DNA of 64,000 nucleotides from Henricia sp. BOLD:AAB3569 (lineage: Eukaryota; Echinodermata; Asteroidea; Spinulosida; Echinasteridae), in the NCBI GenBank assembly GCA_037783545.1, contig JBBELK010000369.1:310001-374000 (forward strand), in the 5' to 3' direction. Position numbers and translations under genes: made by a program. The notes under the pieces were generated by a model. The model was not told the DNA's origin and did no database searches. It saw only the letters and a program-made list of their open reading frames with translations. Shown here piece after piece: positions 23,316-35,500 of the stretch (position 1 is its first letter; the number at the start of each line of letters is the position of its first letter).

Positions 23316-23480
23316 ATATGTGGCAGAGGGTATCCCCCTACCATTGTTCCCCCATTGTGTCCTAAACATCCAAGGAATTTCCAAGGAATTCCTTTCAGTT
23401 TTAGGGGGTGTTGGTGCGTAACAAAAGGGAAGAGTGTGTTGAGGTTAGGGGGGAGTCCCTTTGCCACATATCGTGCTGGT
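23316..23480. repeat. ATGTGGCAAAGGG MITE copy
   Basis: The ends are GATATGTGGCAGAGGGTATC and the inverse-type CCTTTGCCACATATCGTGCT. Other copies are at 25500-25670, 38465-38665 and 43076-43345 (interrupted). Confidence 0.75.
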
Positions 23481-23510
23481 TGGATAGGCTTTCTAATGAT
23501 ATATGATATC

Positions 23511-23770
23511 ATTGTAGGGCTTGCTAAGCTCACGTGATAGCCTTTCCCAATCAGTGAGGAACAACTGATTCAAGACCACCAGTTGGCTTCATAGCTCAAT
23601 TGGTAGGGCGTCTGCACGTTGAGCAGAATGTCCGCGGTTCGAATCCCGGTGGAGCCAAGTTGCTTTTCACTGCATCCAGATTTCCCAAACTCATGGACAT
23701 CTGTCCACATTGTATCAAATTTATTCACCCCGGTGGTCCCTGGGTCACAATCCCTAAAAATAATCACTTA
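23511..23770 (+). repeat. tRNA-derived SINE, plus-strand copy
   Basis: The tRNA-like body is at 23583-23660: acceptor GGCTTCA pairs with TGGAGCC, D arm TAGCTCAATTGGTAGGGC, a 5-bp anticodon stem TCTGC/GCAGA, and box B GGTTCGAATCC. The T stem pairs at only 3 of 5 positions and base 33 is C, so it is not a functional tRNA. The head GCTTGCTAAGCTCACGTGAT and tail CCTGGGTCACAATCCCTAAA are shared with the copy at 1760. Confidence 0.85.
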
Positions 23771-23944
23771 TTCATACGATATATGATATACACGTACATC
23801 CTAAAATATAGTACCAAAGGTATTCCACCCGACACATTTTTCAATTTTTTTTAGTGATTTAGATCGTTTGAATTTCTCCAATCTTCAAAGTCGTCAACAG
23901 CCAGCCATTTGAAGTACATGTAGGTTATGTGCTCTTAGTTTTGC

Positions 23945-24100
23945 TATAGACCCTATGCACGGGCGGATAGACAGGGGGCAGTCACATTGTCACCATGTGT
24001 CATGCACGAGTAGGCACTTTGTGAATCTATTGTCACATAATTTGAATATGAAAACCTGCCCCTTGTCATGGCCGCCCGTGCAAAAGGTCTATACAGTACT
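23945..24100. repeat. CATGGCCGCC MITE copy
   Basis: TATAGACCCTATGCACGGGC at the left faces GCCGCCCGTGCAAAAGGTCT at the right. The inner stem pairs CAGGGGGCAGTCACATTGTC with the inverse words around TGCCCCTTGTCATGG. Copies at 12500, 31830 and 60755. Confidence 0.8.
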
Positions 24101-24375
24101 TAAGTAAGCAAGTTATCCATTGTGTTGCTGAGGTTACTGGGTCCACACTAAAACCAGTGAACTGTCTGCCTGTGCTTTAGCAATGGATGTTTCAGATTAC
24201 CAGCGAATGTTGTCTATTAGGGCTATTATAATAGATTAGTGTGGAACAAATTTAAGTTGTACTGAAACAGATTTCTGTATGGTGTTTCAAATTTTGATGT
24301 TCATGCAAGTGATTTGCATCCCACCAATAGATTTGAGAAATTAATTTTCCAACCTTTGCACTTTTGTCGTAGGGA

Positions 24376-24516
24376 TTAAAGGCACAGGGTCGTCAGCAAT
24401 GCGCGCGCGCCAAATTCGTGCAACGAAATACGCAGCTCCATGCCTTTGCTATGGGGCTGCGTATTTCGTGGCACGAATATGGCGTGCGCGCATTGCTGAC
24501 GAGCCTGTGCCTTTAA
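24376..24516. repeat. GC-rich hairpin MITE, best copy (141 bp)
   Basis: From TTAAAGGCACAGGGTCGTCA to its inverse TGACGAGCCTGTGCCTTTAA. The two arms are almost perfect complements for about 65 bp each (AATGCGCGCGCGCCAAATTC, ATACGCAGCTCCAT) with a loop of a few bases. Other copies lie at 390, 10878, 22390 and 26092. Transcribed on either strand it would make a long miRNA-like hairpin. Confidence 0.9.
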
Positions 24517-24708
24517 CGGCTGTTTTTCGCTCAATTTACTTCATTGGTTATTTCCGGACAAAAAGGTCCCCATTTCTGATTTTAAAACTGTTTTGGTGAG
24601 AATGTTTTGTATTTTATTTTAAAATTACATTTGTATGGGCGTGTAAATCGGCAAAGGACGTGTGTATACCGTACAAACTTGAACAAATTTCTTAAGTACA
24701 CTTTTTAC

Positions 24709-24920
24709 CAGGGTTATAGTCGAGTCCATCACAAGTCCTCGCAAGCCTTCACAAGTCCCTGGGACTTCTTTTGAAGCTATTCAAATGAACTCCAACAAAG
24801 GCATTTGTTTGTGCGTGTTCATCCTTTGCTTCTTGTTCTTAGACTTGTGACGGACTTGTGATTTTATCGGCTCTGGACTTGCGATAGACTTGTGATGGAC
24901 TCGACCAGACTACAACCCTG
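24709..24920. mobile_element. hAT-like MITE, 212 bp, with 8-bp target duplication
   Basis: The termini CAGGGTTATAGTCGAGTCCA and the inverse-type TCGACCAGACTACAACCCTG are flanked by CTTTTTAC (left) and CTTTTTAT (right), a 7-of-8 match. CAG-starting ends plus an 8-bp duplication are hallmarks of hAT transposons. No transposase present. Confidence 0.85.
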
Positions 24921-25499
24921 CTTTTTATGTTAGCATGTAAGGACATTTTTTAATTTGAAAATCAAATTTATGGAGCGATTTGTTTTCCCCTGTCCCGTTT
25001 GATCAGAATAAAACTCGTCATCAGTAATTTCCCTTCTCTCCCCTATTGTTTTTTATTTAATAAAACAAATTAATCTCTTGGAAAGGGTTGTTATTTTTAA
25101 GCTCACATGATAGCCAATTCCAATCGGTGCTTTTGAAGAAAAAAAATTACAAACGAGCACGTGGTTTTCGACCAGTAAAACGACCCACCATTTCAGTTTA
25201 ATTTTGTGTGTTCCGATATATTCTATGGTGTCCCAAAAAAGTCCAGGCCAAATCCAGGTTTCCTTGGATTCTGATTTCTTGCATGTAAAACAGTCAATCG
25301 AAACAAAGGTTACGTCATTTTTATTTTTGGTGCAGCAAAGTAGGCCCTCGTAGGAGTGACTGCTCATTGACTGTAAAATAGTCAAATCTGGTTCATGAAC
25401 TAGTGTGTGACTGCTGCACCAAAAAATGACCATAACTTTTGACTCGTTAACTGTTTTTCTTGTAAGAAGATTCCCTCTCAGGATATGATTCGGGGAAAT

Positions 25500-25670
25500 T
25501 CTGTATACCCAGTACGATATGTGGCAAAGGGACTCCTAACGCCCCTGTACCTCAACACACTTCCCCTAAAAACTGAAAGGGATTCCTTTGAAATTCCTTT
25601 GATGTTTGAGACACAATGAGGAAACAATGGTAGGGGGATACCCTCCGTCACACATCGCGCTGCATGTGTA
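25500..25670. repeat. ATGTGGCAAAGGG MITE copy
   Basis: GTACGATATGTGGCAAAGGG at the left and CCCTCCGTCACACATCGCGC at the right. CCTTTGAAATTCCTTTGATG inside matches the copies at 23316 and 38465. Confidence 0.75.
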
Positions 25671-26091
25671 ATTCTGAGGTTGCCTGATTTTCCTGGACAT
25701 TTTGGGGGGAGAGGGGTGGGACACCTGTACATTGATTTTTATGTACAGTCTGTACTACATGTATTTGATTTGAGCGGTTTAAGAAAAACTGACTCCAATA
25801 CATTTTAAAGAACCAAAAGCAGATTGTACAAATGCCCCAAGCAATCCAAGTAGATTGTAAACATTTCAGCTGCATAGATTTAGTGTAGCTAACCTCAGCC
25901 CTAACTCATAATTATAAAGTTAGGGCTGAGGTAACCTCAGCTATCTACTAGATGTAGTCATACTTTTTTGTGTTCAATGAAACCGGTAACGCATCGAATG
26001 GTAAAAACGTCGTTTGCTATCAACACTTTTAGTCGGGTTTTTATTGTCAACTCATGAAAGAAAAAGTTTGGGTCAGTGCAAATTATGTTAA

Positions 26092-26168
26092 AGGCACAGG
26101 CTCCTCAGCAATGCGCGTGCCAAATTCGTGCCACGAAATACGTAGCTCTGTGTAGCTGTACCTTTAAA
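26092..26168. repeat. GC-rich hairpin MITE, right-truncated copy
   Basis: TTAAAGGCACAGGCTCCTCA, GCGCGTGCCAAATTCGTGCC and ACGAAATACGTAGCTC match the left arm of 24376-24516. A short GTAGCTGTACCTTTAAA end closes it, with most of the right arm missing. Confidence 0.7.
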
Positions 26169-26505
26169 TTCGATCCGGCCAGGGCTGGCCAGGGTCCGTC
26201 GAAAAACGGATTCACCCTTCGTTCGACGGACTGGCTCGAACGCGTTGAGCCATAAACTTGCACCAAGTCCTCTTATTAGTTAGGCCTTATTTCGTGGCAT
26301 GCAAAGATCAAAAGTTCAATCATCAATGTGCAAATAGGTATCGAGGTTTTCAATTATCTCCTTTTTTTCTAAACCTCTTTTCCTCTTCTCGGTTCTTGGT
26401 TGCCATTCTATCGATATTATTGCTCAAAAAAGAAATTGTACATTGTAGTGTCGATGCAACGCTGAGCGCGGAGGACTTGAAAAGTTTAGTAATCATCATT
26501 TCAAG

Positions 26506-29500
26506 ATGGAGGCACCCGTACCCAGGGAGAAGGAGCATTTGCTCTCTTTGAAAGGTAATTTGTGAACACCATCTTGTGGGATAATACGTAACCCAGTTTT
26601 ATTCAATGAGGTGGGTTTTAATGGCGTGAATTCCGTTCACTTGTCAACATTTAGGCGCTGTGTGCAAAGTACTTTTAAGTTGACGCGACTGTCTCAGATG
26701 ACGTTCGCCGCGCGCACCCGGCCGGGCCGGCTCTAAGAAATATACTTAACTGGGGCCAATTTCATGGCGTTGCTTAGCACGAAAATTTGCTAAGCACAAG
26801 ATTTATTTGCTTTATAAAATGGATTACAAGCCAAAATTATACACCAACTTGTGTTCTTCGCAAGAGTAGAAGAATACCTTTCAATACACGTCACTTACGA
26901 TTTTGGAGCCCTGGCAATCCATTTTTGCAAAATAAAGCAAACAAATCCTGTGCTAAGCAAATTTTTGTGCTAAGCAACGCCATGAAATTGGCCCCTGGTC
27001 GCCACATGATACACCGTGTGTTAAGTCTATGGAACAGGGCACCCAGGATTTGCCTTTTCATGATCTATAAACCGTGTAAAAATATTAGTTTGATGATAAA
27101 AACACAAAATTAACAGGAAAAAATGTCATTATTTTACTAAGGAAAAACTTAAAAATTTTCGGAGTTGTCTCAGACATAAAATTATAGGTGCAATGCGTGG
27201 GGTCCATGTGGGTGTCCATGCATGGTAATCTTTCTGCCGGGTGTGGTTGAAACTCGGAGGTCAGAGGTAACCCGGAGGTTATTTACCGTCAAGTAGCTCC
27301 GGGTTTACTGTCAACGCACCAACTACACGTTAGCAAAAAACATCTACCTCCGGGCACCTCCGGGCACCTCCGGGCACCTCCGGGCACCTCATGGCACCTA
27401 GCTCCTGGCACCTCCTGGTACCTCTGACCTCCGGGTTTTAGAAAATTTCCCTTTCTGCCCCATCTCTACCTCGCCCAATTTCTACTTGGCGCCACCCAAC
27501 TTCACAATGGCTTTTATAAACATTTTTGTTATCTGGGTCGTATCTTAAGTGATCTCTGGGAGGGGTGGTTATCTCATTGAAGGGTTTATCCCTCTGTAGG
27601 TCTTGTTAAGCTCATGTGATAGCACACTGTGTTTCAATATTTTTGGATACTCTACTTCCGAGTTATAAAACAGTGCTTGGTGCACATGTATCACTCTGTT
27701 AATTGTTTTCTTCTTTCTGCAGTTATGCGGTTAACCAAGTCTGCGTTTATAACCACAAGCCCCGTCTTGTTTGAGCCCAGAGACTTAGCAGGTAAGCAGT
27801 GTTCGACTTAGACGGGTGCACGCATGCACTGGTGCATGTACTTTTTTACCTGTGCATGTAAGGATTTGTATTTACGTGCACACCGTGCACGTACTTTTTT
27901 TAGGCCCAATTACGTACCTGGTATATTTCCCCACGTTGAACCAGCCATAGACCAACTTGTCACAACGCACGCACCGTACCTGTACCGTACACGCAACGCA
28001 CGATCAGACGATCGATCGATCAACCAGCGCTATCACGGTACATATTGCCAAGACTGTACCGCTGTGTGCGTAGACGTGAGTGTGGCCGTTTTCTAAACAC
28101 TTCCTTCGTCTATATGTTCAGGGTACATGCAATTCACCATCCAAGCAATACAGCGCGTGAGCACGTAGCATAAAAACGACTAGAAAAACACTAGGGGGTA
28201 TCGCAATTGAGCAATTGGGTATACCCCTCTTGGCCACCGCTGTATGTTGTGCATGTACACATACAAACACGTGCATGACTAGTGTGTGTAGCGATCGCAG
28301 ATGATCATTTCCAATGCACTGTATTCAGATCATTCAGACACTTTCGTGCGATATTGTGAATCATCCGATAGCATACCTAGCTGCCAACTAGTCCGATTTT
28401 ATCGTATTTGTTCCGATTGTTAAGTGTTAAAAGTGTTGAAAATCGGAACAATCGAAACGGTCGACTTGACCTGACTCCCCCGCGCCGCATGTATTGTGTA
28501 CATGAAAACAGGTGCAGTACATGGATATCTGTGGTGCAGTACTAGGTCAACTCGAACGTTGCAAGTTTCACTACAGTCCGATTTTGTTTTTTACTCGGCA
28601 ATGTTGGCAGGTATGCGATAGTGACTTCTAAAACCAGGTAAATGTAAGGGTGTCAAACTTTTGAAGTTTTATTATATATCCTTGATGAAATTAACAATAG
28701 GGACTGTACAAGTACAACAAATGCATTTTATTGAACAAAACAAAACAACACCATTATTAAACAGCGAATACATAAATAATACTCTTTTTTTTAATGAGAT
28801 GTGTGCACAATTTTTTCGTGCATGTAAAAGTTGCTCTGTGCATGTAACTTTTTTAGTCTACATGCACCAGTGCATGTAATTTTTTTTTTCTAAGTCGAAC
28901 CCTGCAGGTAAGAATATCTAAAGAAGTTGCGCAACTGGGAGCATCCACTCATGTGTACGTTTCCGGAGCGTGCACATCAACAAGGCAACTCAGTAAAGCC
29001 TAGAGTACATTGACCTTGCAACTGGAAGCAACTGTTGCTTCCAGATGCTGTCGATGTGCCCACGTGATCAGATGCACTCGTGCAACTGACAGCAACTAGT
29101 TGCAAGTACGCGTACATCGACGCAACTGACTGCAACTGTGTACAACTAGTTGCCAGAGAGTAGAACATGAGCAACTCGTGGAAACTGGGATTTTTCCAGT
29201 TGCCAGTAGTTGCAAGTGCGCATACATCGACCTTTGTAAGCAACTGATCAGTTTCTCCCAGTTGCTGCGAGTTGCTTCTAGCTTCCGGAAACATTAGTTG
29301 CCACTAGTTGCTTCCAGTTGCAAGGTCGATGTATGCTAGGCTTTACTCCACCAAAGGGCTTCACAGCTAGATTGACCAGATTCTATTGATTCACTCTGTT
29401 TCAGGCGGCTCTACTACGCAGGACATCTGTCCAAAACTTGGTCTACCAAAAGGAATGGAGCACTTTGGAGTTGGGGAGCTGCTTATGCTACCTCAGAACT

Positions 29501-32500
29501 TTGGGTATTTGTTGATCTAAATGAGTTGTTCAGGATTTATTTAGCAATGTACACATATTCCCTCATTAAAGTTTGTGTAAAAATCGGTAAGCCGGTTTAA
29601 ACCGGTCTGCCCAAACCTAAAGACAAGTTATGATTGGAAAACTTTTAAAAACGGGAACAACAGCATTACATAACTAAAGAATAATGTTGATAAACTGCCT
29701 TGTAGAAATTTCAGCCACATAGATGCAGTAATACTTCAGAAAACCTGAAAAATCCATGCATGTTTTTAGTGTTGAATGAATTGTAAAAAAATTAAAAAGC
29801 ACCTTCAGTTGCCAATAAAAAAAGGTAAAATTTTACATGAGAAAAAAAATCATGTGGTGTTTTTACTATTGCTATCAACAATTTTAGTCTTTTGGGTAAC
29901 TTAAAATGATGTTTTGGGGCTTTTTAGACCAATACAGAGGTTCCCTGCAAGGAGCGAATTATTTAGTTAAAGATAGTATACATGATTGATAAACTGTTAC
30001 AAATAGTTTTATCCCCCTGTGTGATTGAAGATATGCATGATTAAAACTAACCTGAGCAAAAACTAGCTCTGTACTTCGTCTAACTTTTGAGAAAACAGTC
30101 AAAAAAGGGTTTGCAGTAATTTTTCCCCAAAACCACTTCGCCCTGAACCATTTCGCCCTGAACCACGGCCTGTGCACGAAGAGGTTTTGGGGCGAAGTGG
30201 CATTTTGGCGATGTAGTGTTTTTGGACGAAGTAATTTGGGGTGAAATGGCACTCGGGCGAAGTGGCACTTGGGCGAAATGGCACTTGGGCGAAATGGTTT
30301 TGGGGCAAATTGAATTTTTGTCTCATGAGACGAAAACTAATTGTTTTACTCATTTTTCAAAGACTATAGCACTTCAGACAAAACCATTTCAGGGGAAGTT
30401 TTCTACGGTCATCATGTTTATATTGTGTAAGTTAGGCGTAAATCTGTGAACATTTCTGATTTTCGAGATTACCAATGATGTATACTGCCTTTAAATTATT
30501 GGTCTGTAACTTATTTTTACAACAGTCCTCTTACATCAAAAATGCAACATGTCTCTTTTATATCTGAAGGAGCATCTACCTTGGGGAGACTTTTTCCAGC
30601 TACGTTAGCGTACACAATGACAGTGGGCAAGTCGTCAAGGACATTTTACTCAAGACAGACTTACAGACCAGCTCACAGCGGTTGACGTTGTCTGGGGCAG
30701 GCACCCCACCCCAACCAGAGCTCGCCCCTTCAGAATGCATTGACGAAGTCATTCATCACGAGGTCAAAGAACTTGGCACGCACATGTCAGTTATTTATTT
30801 GATTTGATTTATATGTACGATACCAAGCAACAAGATCTCTGACACACAAAGCAGATGCTCTACCAGCTGAGCTATGAGGCACAGTGGTATGCTCATTCAG
30901 GTTTTCTCCAAGACCTCTGACACACTGGGCAGATGCTCTACCAACTGAGCTATGAGGCACAGTGGTTTACTCCCTCAGGTTTCCCCTAAGACCTCTGACA
31001 CACAAAGCAGATGCACTACCAGCTGAGCTATGAGGCACAGTGGTATACTCCCTCAGGTTTTCCCCCAAGACCTCTGACACACCGGGCAGATGCTCTACCA
31101 GCTGAGATATGAGGCACAGTGGTATATTCCCTCAGGTTTCCTCTAAGATCTCTGACACACCAGACAGATGCTCTACCGGTTGAGCTATGAGGCACAGTGG
31201 TATACTCCCTTAGGTTTCCCCTAAGACCTCTGACACACAAAGCAGATGCTCTACCAGCTGAGCTATGAGGCACAGTGGTTTACTCCCTCAGGTTTCCCCT
31301 AAGACCTCTGACACACAAAGCAGATGCTCTACCAGCTGAGCTATGAGGCACAGTGGTATACTCCCTCGGGTTTTACCCAAAATCTCTGACACACCAGGCA
31401 GATGCTCTACCAGCTGAGCTATGAGGCACAGTGGTATACTCCCTCGGGTTCTACCCAAAATCTCTGACACACCAGGCAGATGCTCTACCAGCTGAGCTAT
31501 GAGGCACAATGGTATACTCCCTCAGGTTTTCCCTAAGACCTCTGACACACAAAGCAGATGCTCTACCAGCTGAGCTATGAGGCACGTGGTATACTCCCTC
31601 AGGTTTCTCCTAAGACCTCTGACACACAAAGCAGATGCTCTACCAGCTGAACTATGAGGGCAGTGGTTTACTCCCTCGGGTTTTCCCTAAGATCTCTGAC
31701 ACACAAAGCAGATGGTCTACCAGCTGAGCTATGAGGCACAGTGGTAGAGAACCCGAGATTTTTGACATAAGCTGTAAGAGATTAAAGTTGTGAGACACCC
31801 TAAAACTACATGAAAATGCCAGTGATGGCAGTATAGATGGCCATAATAGAGGGCAGTCACATTGTCACAGTGCGTCATGCACGAGTAGGCACATTGTGGA
31901 TCTATTGTCACATAATTTAAATATGAAAACCTGTCCTCTATCATGGCCGCTAGGCATAAGGTCTATTGCCTCATCTTGATGGGTTATTGAACAATTTAAA
32001 TTTTTTTGGTAAAAAATACTTATTGTTTTCCATATTATCACTGTATTCATAGCTTGGTTTGTGCAGTTAGCTACACCACTCTGGATTGTGAGAGCATGTA
32101 CTTCAGAAAATTCTTCAAATTTCAGGTAAGACAGCCTTGAAATCAAATTTATCTATTAGCAATTGTGCCTTTCTAAAATTATTTATACTCCTTTGGTAAA
32201 ACCTTGATATATTTTTGGACCCGGCTTGCAGGTTTTCAAAAACATCTCTCTATAGACCGTGTGACTTTTGTTTACATATAAAGAGCCCTCTATTCAAATC
32301 TTGCCTGTGCATCCATCATGCTTTGCATATTAGGGGATGCTTTGCATATTTGTGACAATCGTGCATGTTACATTCGAACACAAAATGCGCTACACGCGCA
32401 CGAGTTCTAAACCGACCCAAACCGGTTGCGGTGATGATGTGCCATTCAATAACACAGTCGTTTCTTATCTAGCTTTTCATTATCCATATTTATGCACAGC

Positions 32501-35500
32501 AAGATGCGTGCGCACACCCAATGTTTTGATGCCTGCCGTGATGTCAGAGGTCACACCGTTTATATTATTAAAATTTTAAGCTTACATTTGAAGATGGGAA
32601 TACCTTGACTTTTGAATTTATTGACAACTAGACCCAATCATTCTAGGGAAATAACTTTGACAAAGTTCTGACAAAGATCAAAAATGACATTTTCCTGATG
32701 ATGTGAACGGGCCACTCTTCGTTTGATCAGAATCATAAATCTTGTACAACTGTCTTGCCTTTACATGTAGGTATTAAAACCTTTGGATGTCAAGACAAAG
32801 TTCTACAATGCAGAGGTAACGTCTTGGTTGAAGCCAAAAACTGCCAGGGACATCAGTGTTCTTAACTGGTCGACAATTTGTCCGGGCGCGCTGAGCAGCG
32901 CCCTCATGCGATGAACTCTGACAAACCCCGGTTCTCTGCGTGAGGGCGCTGTTCAAAACAAATGCATACAACTGTCACACAACTGTCACAGCCGTGGATT
33001 GGGTCACCGATGCGATAGATATGTGTGGTATTAAGTCAACAAAAATTACACTAGTGGCCAGCGAATCATGTTTGGCGATTTTACACCTAATTTTGGAATG
33101 ACTCGGCCGTATTACTGAAGTGTTTTTAGAAGGTAAAATATATTATTTTTGTCCGGGCGACTGAGTTTTTGGTCCGGGCGGCAAATTTTTTGTCCAGGCG
33201 TTAATGGTACCTCAGATTATTTTGTCCGGGTGGCGCGCCCAGACAAAACAGCTAGTGAAGAACCCTGGGACATGGCATTAAAATTGGCATTTTGTGTGTA
33301 AATGTGTGTTTAATGTATGGAATGTGCATGTAGAATATATAAACTCCTCAAAAAAGTTCGGAAGGTCAAGTTTGACTGATGATTTCTCTCTTGTTGCAAA
33401 ATAATTTTCCGTGAATTTTATATCATTGGAAAGCCCTGTTATTCCTCTTTACGATGATGTCATTTGTTATGATTAAGCAATTGAGGGATGTGCAGCACAG
33501 CTAAATACGGGGCGGGTGTAAAGTGAAATGTCACAAAATGCATTGCTATTGTCAAAAAGTGCATTGACACATTCCCATCCTCCAAGCAAAAGGGGAATGC
33601 ACTGCATGACAATAGCAGTGAATTTTGTGACATTTCACTTTCCACCCACCCCTGTATAACACTATACTGCACATTGTTATTTAGTAACAAGAGAGAAATC
33701 GTCAGTCAAACTTGACTTTCCGAACTTGTTTTGAGGAGTTTATAATGGGCCTGGTTCAGCCGCTAATTTCTAGATCTAGTCACAAAAACTCAGCCAAGAT
33801 TGTTTGACATTGGACTCATTATGTGAAACAGTGTTCTGCATGACCACTTTAAGGCTGGATTCGTACTGAGCCTTTTCGCGCATAAATATGATGCGTGTCA
33901 TTTTGAGAAATTGGTGTGGAAGGAATTTTGAGTACACTTTATTTGTGGTTTTCAGGGCGTCATTTCACTCGAAATTCCCTCCATACCGCTTTTTCTTAAA
34001 GCAAGATGCATCAAATTTATGCATAAATAGACTTGGTGTGAATTCGCCTTTACATGTATTAGAGTGAACCGCCCTGCTAAATTTTTAGGCTGCCCTATTA
34101 AATTGTGCTTTTTAACCAGAGTTTTACATAGTAATTTTATAACAAATATTTAGTAACATTAATCATATAAAATCCACAATCATATAAAATACCTCCCCAA
34201 AATACTATCCATGGGAAGAAAACAGGGAATTTGCAAACTCCAATTTGGATGTGGAAGCAAAAAGGTTGGTGTAATCACTGCACTGCTTTATAGAACGGTA
34301 AATTAGTTTACAAAACATTGGTGGTTTTTTTTACGATATCCTTGAAAATATACGGATTTAGAGCATGAAATTTTAGAATGGTAGTGAGAAAAATATGACA
34401 AATGATATGGTATCAAAATCTCAACACCCATGGGGAAAATGGGAGGCTTAAAAATGTGATCTGATTCTCGGAGCATGTGGATGTAGTGTTGTTGTTTATC
34501 GTAGTCGCTAACTGTGTTTCTTTGCCACTTATTGCTTGCTTCTGCATGTGATGTTACTGGCCTGTGTGTTCATTCACCATGACTGCTGCACTGTGTCTCT
34601 GTGTGCTATGTGCAGGATTATGTAGTAAGTCTGCCGTTTAAATGTTTTTTCTGCCCGTTTAGTATACAGGGTGTCCCAAAGAACATCTAGGTCAAACCTG
34701 GCAACCTCAGAATCCATGGGCGTAGGCTGGTTTGGTCATAGGGGGTGCAATTTTCATGAAAGCGGAACTCCAACTCTTGAAAAGCCGGGATCGTCAAGTT
34801 GGGTGATCAGTCACTCAGCAGGAAATGGGGGGGGGGGGGGATGGTGGTGGTGTGGGGGTGGGGGTGGGGGTGTGGGTGTGGGGGGTACCTTTTCCAACAC
34901 CCCTCGAAATTTGTCTTCAATTTTGCCAATTGTGTTTGACAACAACACAGATCCGTCAATGACACGTACCATGACGTATCACACCCCTGGAATCTATATT
35001 ACTCTTCATGAAAGAGTGCCTCTGGGATCTTTTAAGTGCGTTACTCAACACACTGGACCAATGGCTTTACATCCCTTCCGAAGGATGGAGCAATTGTGGT
35101 TAGATGCCTAGCTTAAGGGCACAGGTACCATGGCCGGGTACCGAATCCGCAACCCCAAGTTTTTACCCGACCCAAATCACTCGGCCACGGTACCCCACAT
35201 GCATGGTTGCACGTGCTTACATTGTTTACAATTTAAATATCAAAAGTTGCCCTACAAGATGGCAGGTATTCGATACTGTCTATAAGTGCGTAACTTGAAG
35301 ATGCTCGTCCCAGGTCGAACCTTTCGGGTCGAACTAACGTACCTTTCTGGTGCGCCGAAGAGACAACTACATGTACGTGTATCTAAGCGCTCGAATTATT
35401 CGCATTGTAAATTCCCCGTATTCTATTCCACATTTTTTTATAAAGTCTGATGAAGTTTACCTGGAGGCGCAGATACAGAACATTACACAGTCTCCGATGG

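Larger units (their letters stand above)
22305..26505. other. Intergenic region between calreticulin and TRAPPC13
   Basis: No gene seen. MITEs and one SINE (listed separately) fill most of it. About 22870-23300, 24100-24375 and 25670-26090 show no structure that I can name beyond short repeats. No clear TATA or ERSE is seen before the TRAPPC13 start at 26506. Confidence 0.5.

Noticed and set aside
23583-23660. Possible functional tRNA gene
   Set aside because: Acceptor, D and anticodon stems pair, but the T stem pairs poorly and position 33 is C. The same body with the same flanks occurs elsewhere as a SINE.
30836-31509. Minus-strand ORFs with repeated [22 protein letters not shown] motifs
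   Set aside because: Translation of the 78-bp tRNA-like tandem unit. tRNA-like sequences often give LVEH-type frames; not a gene.
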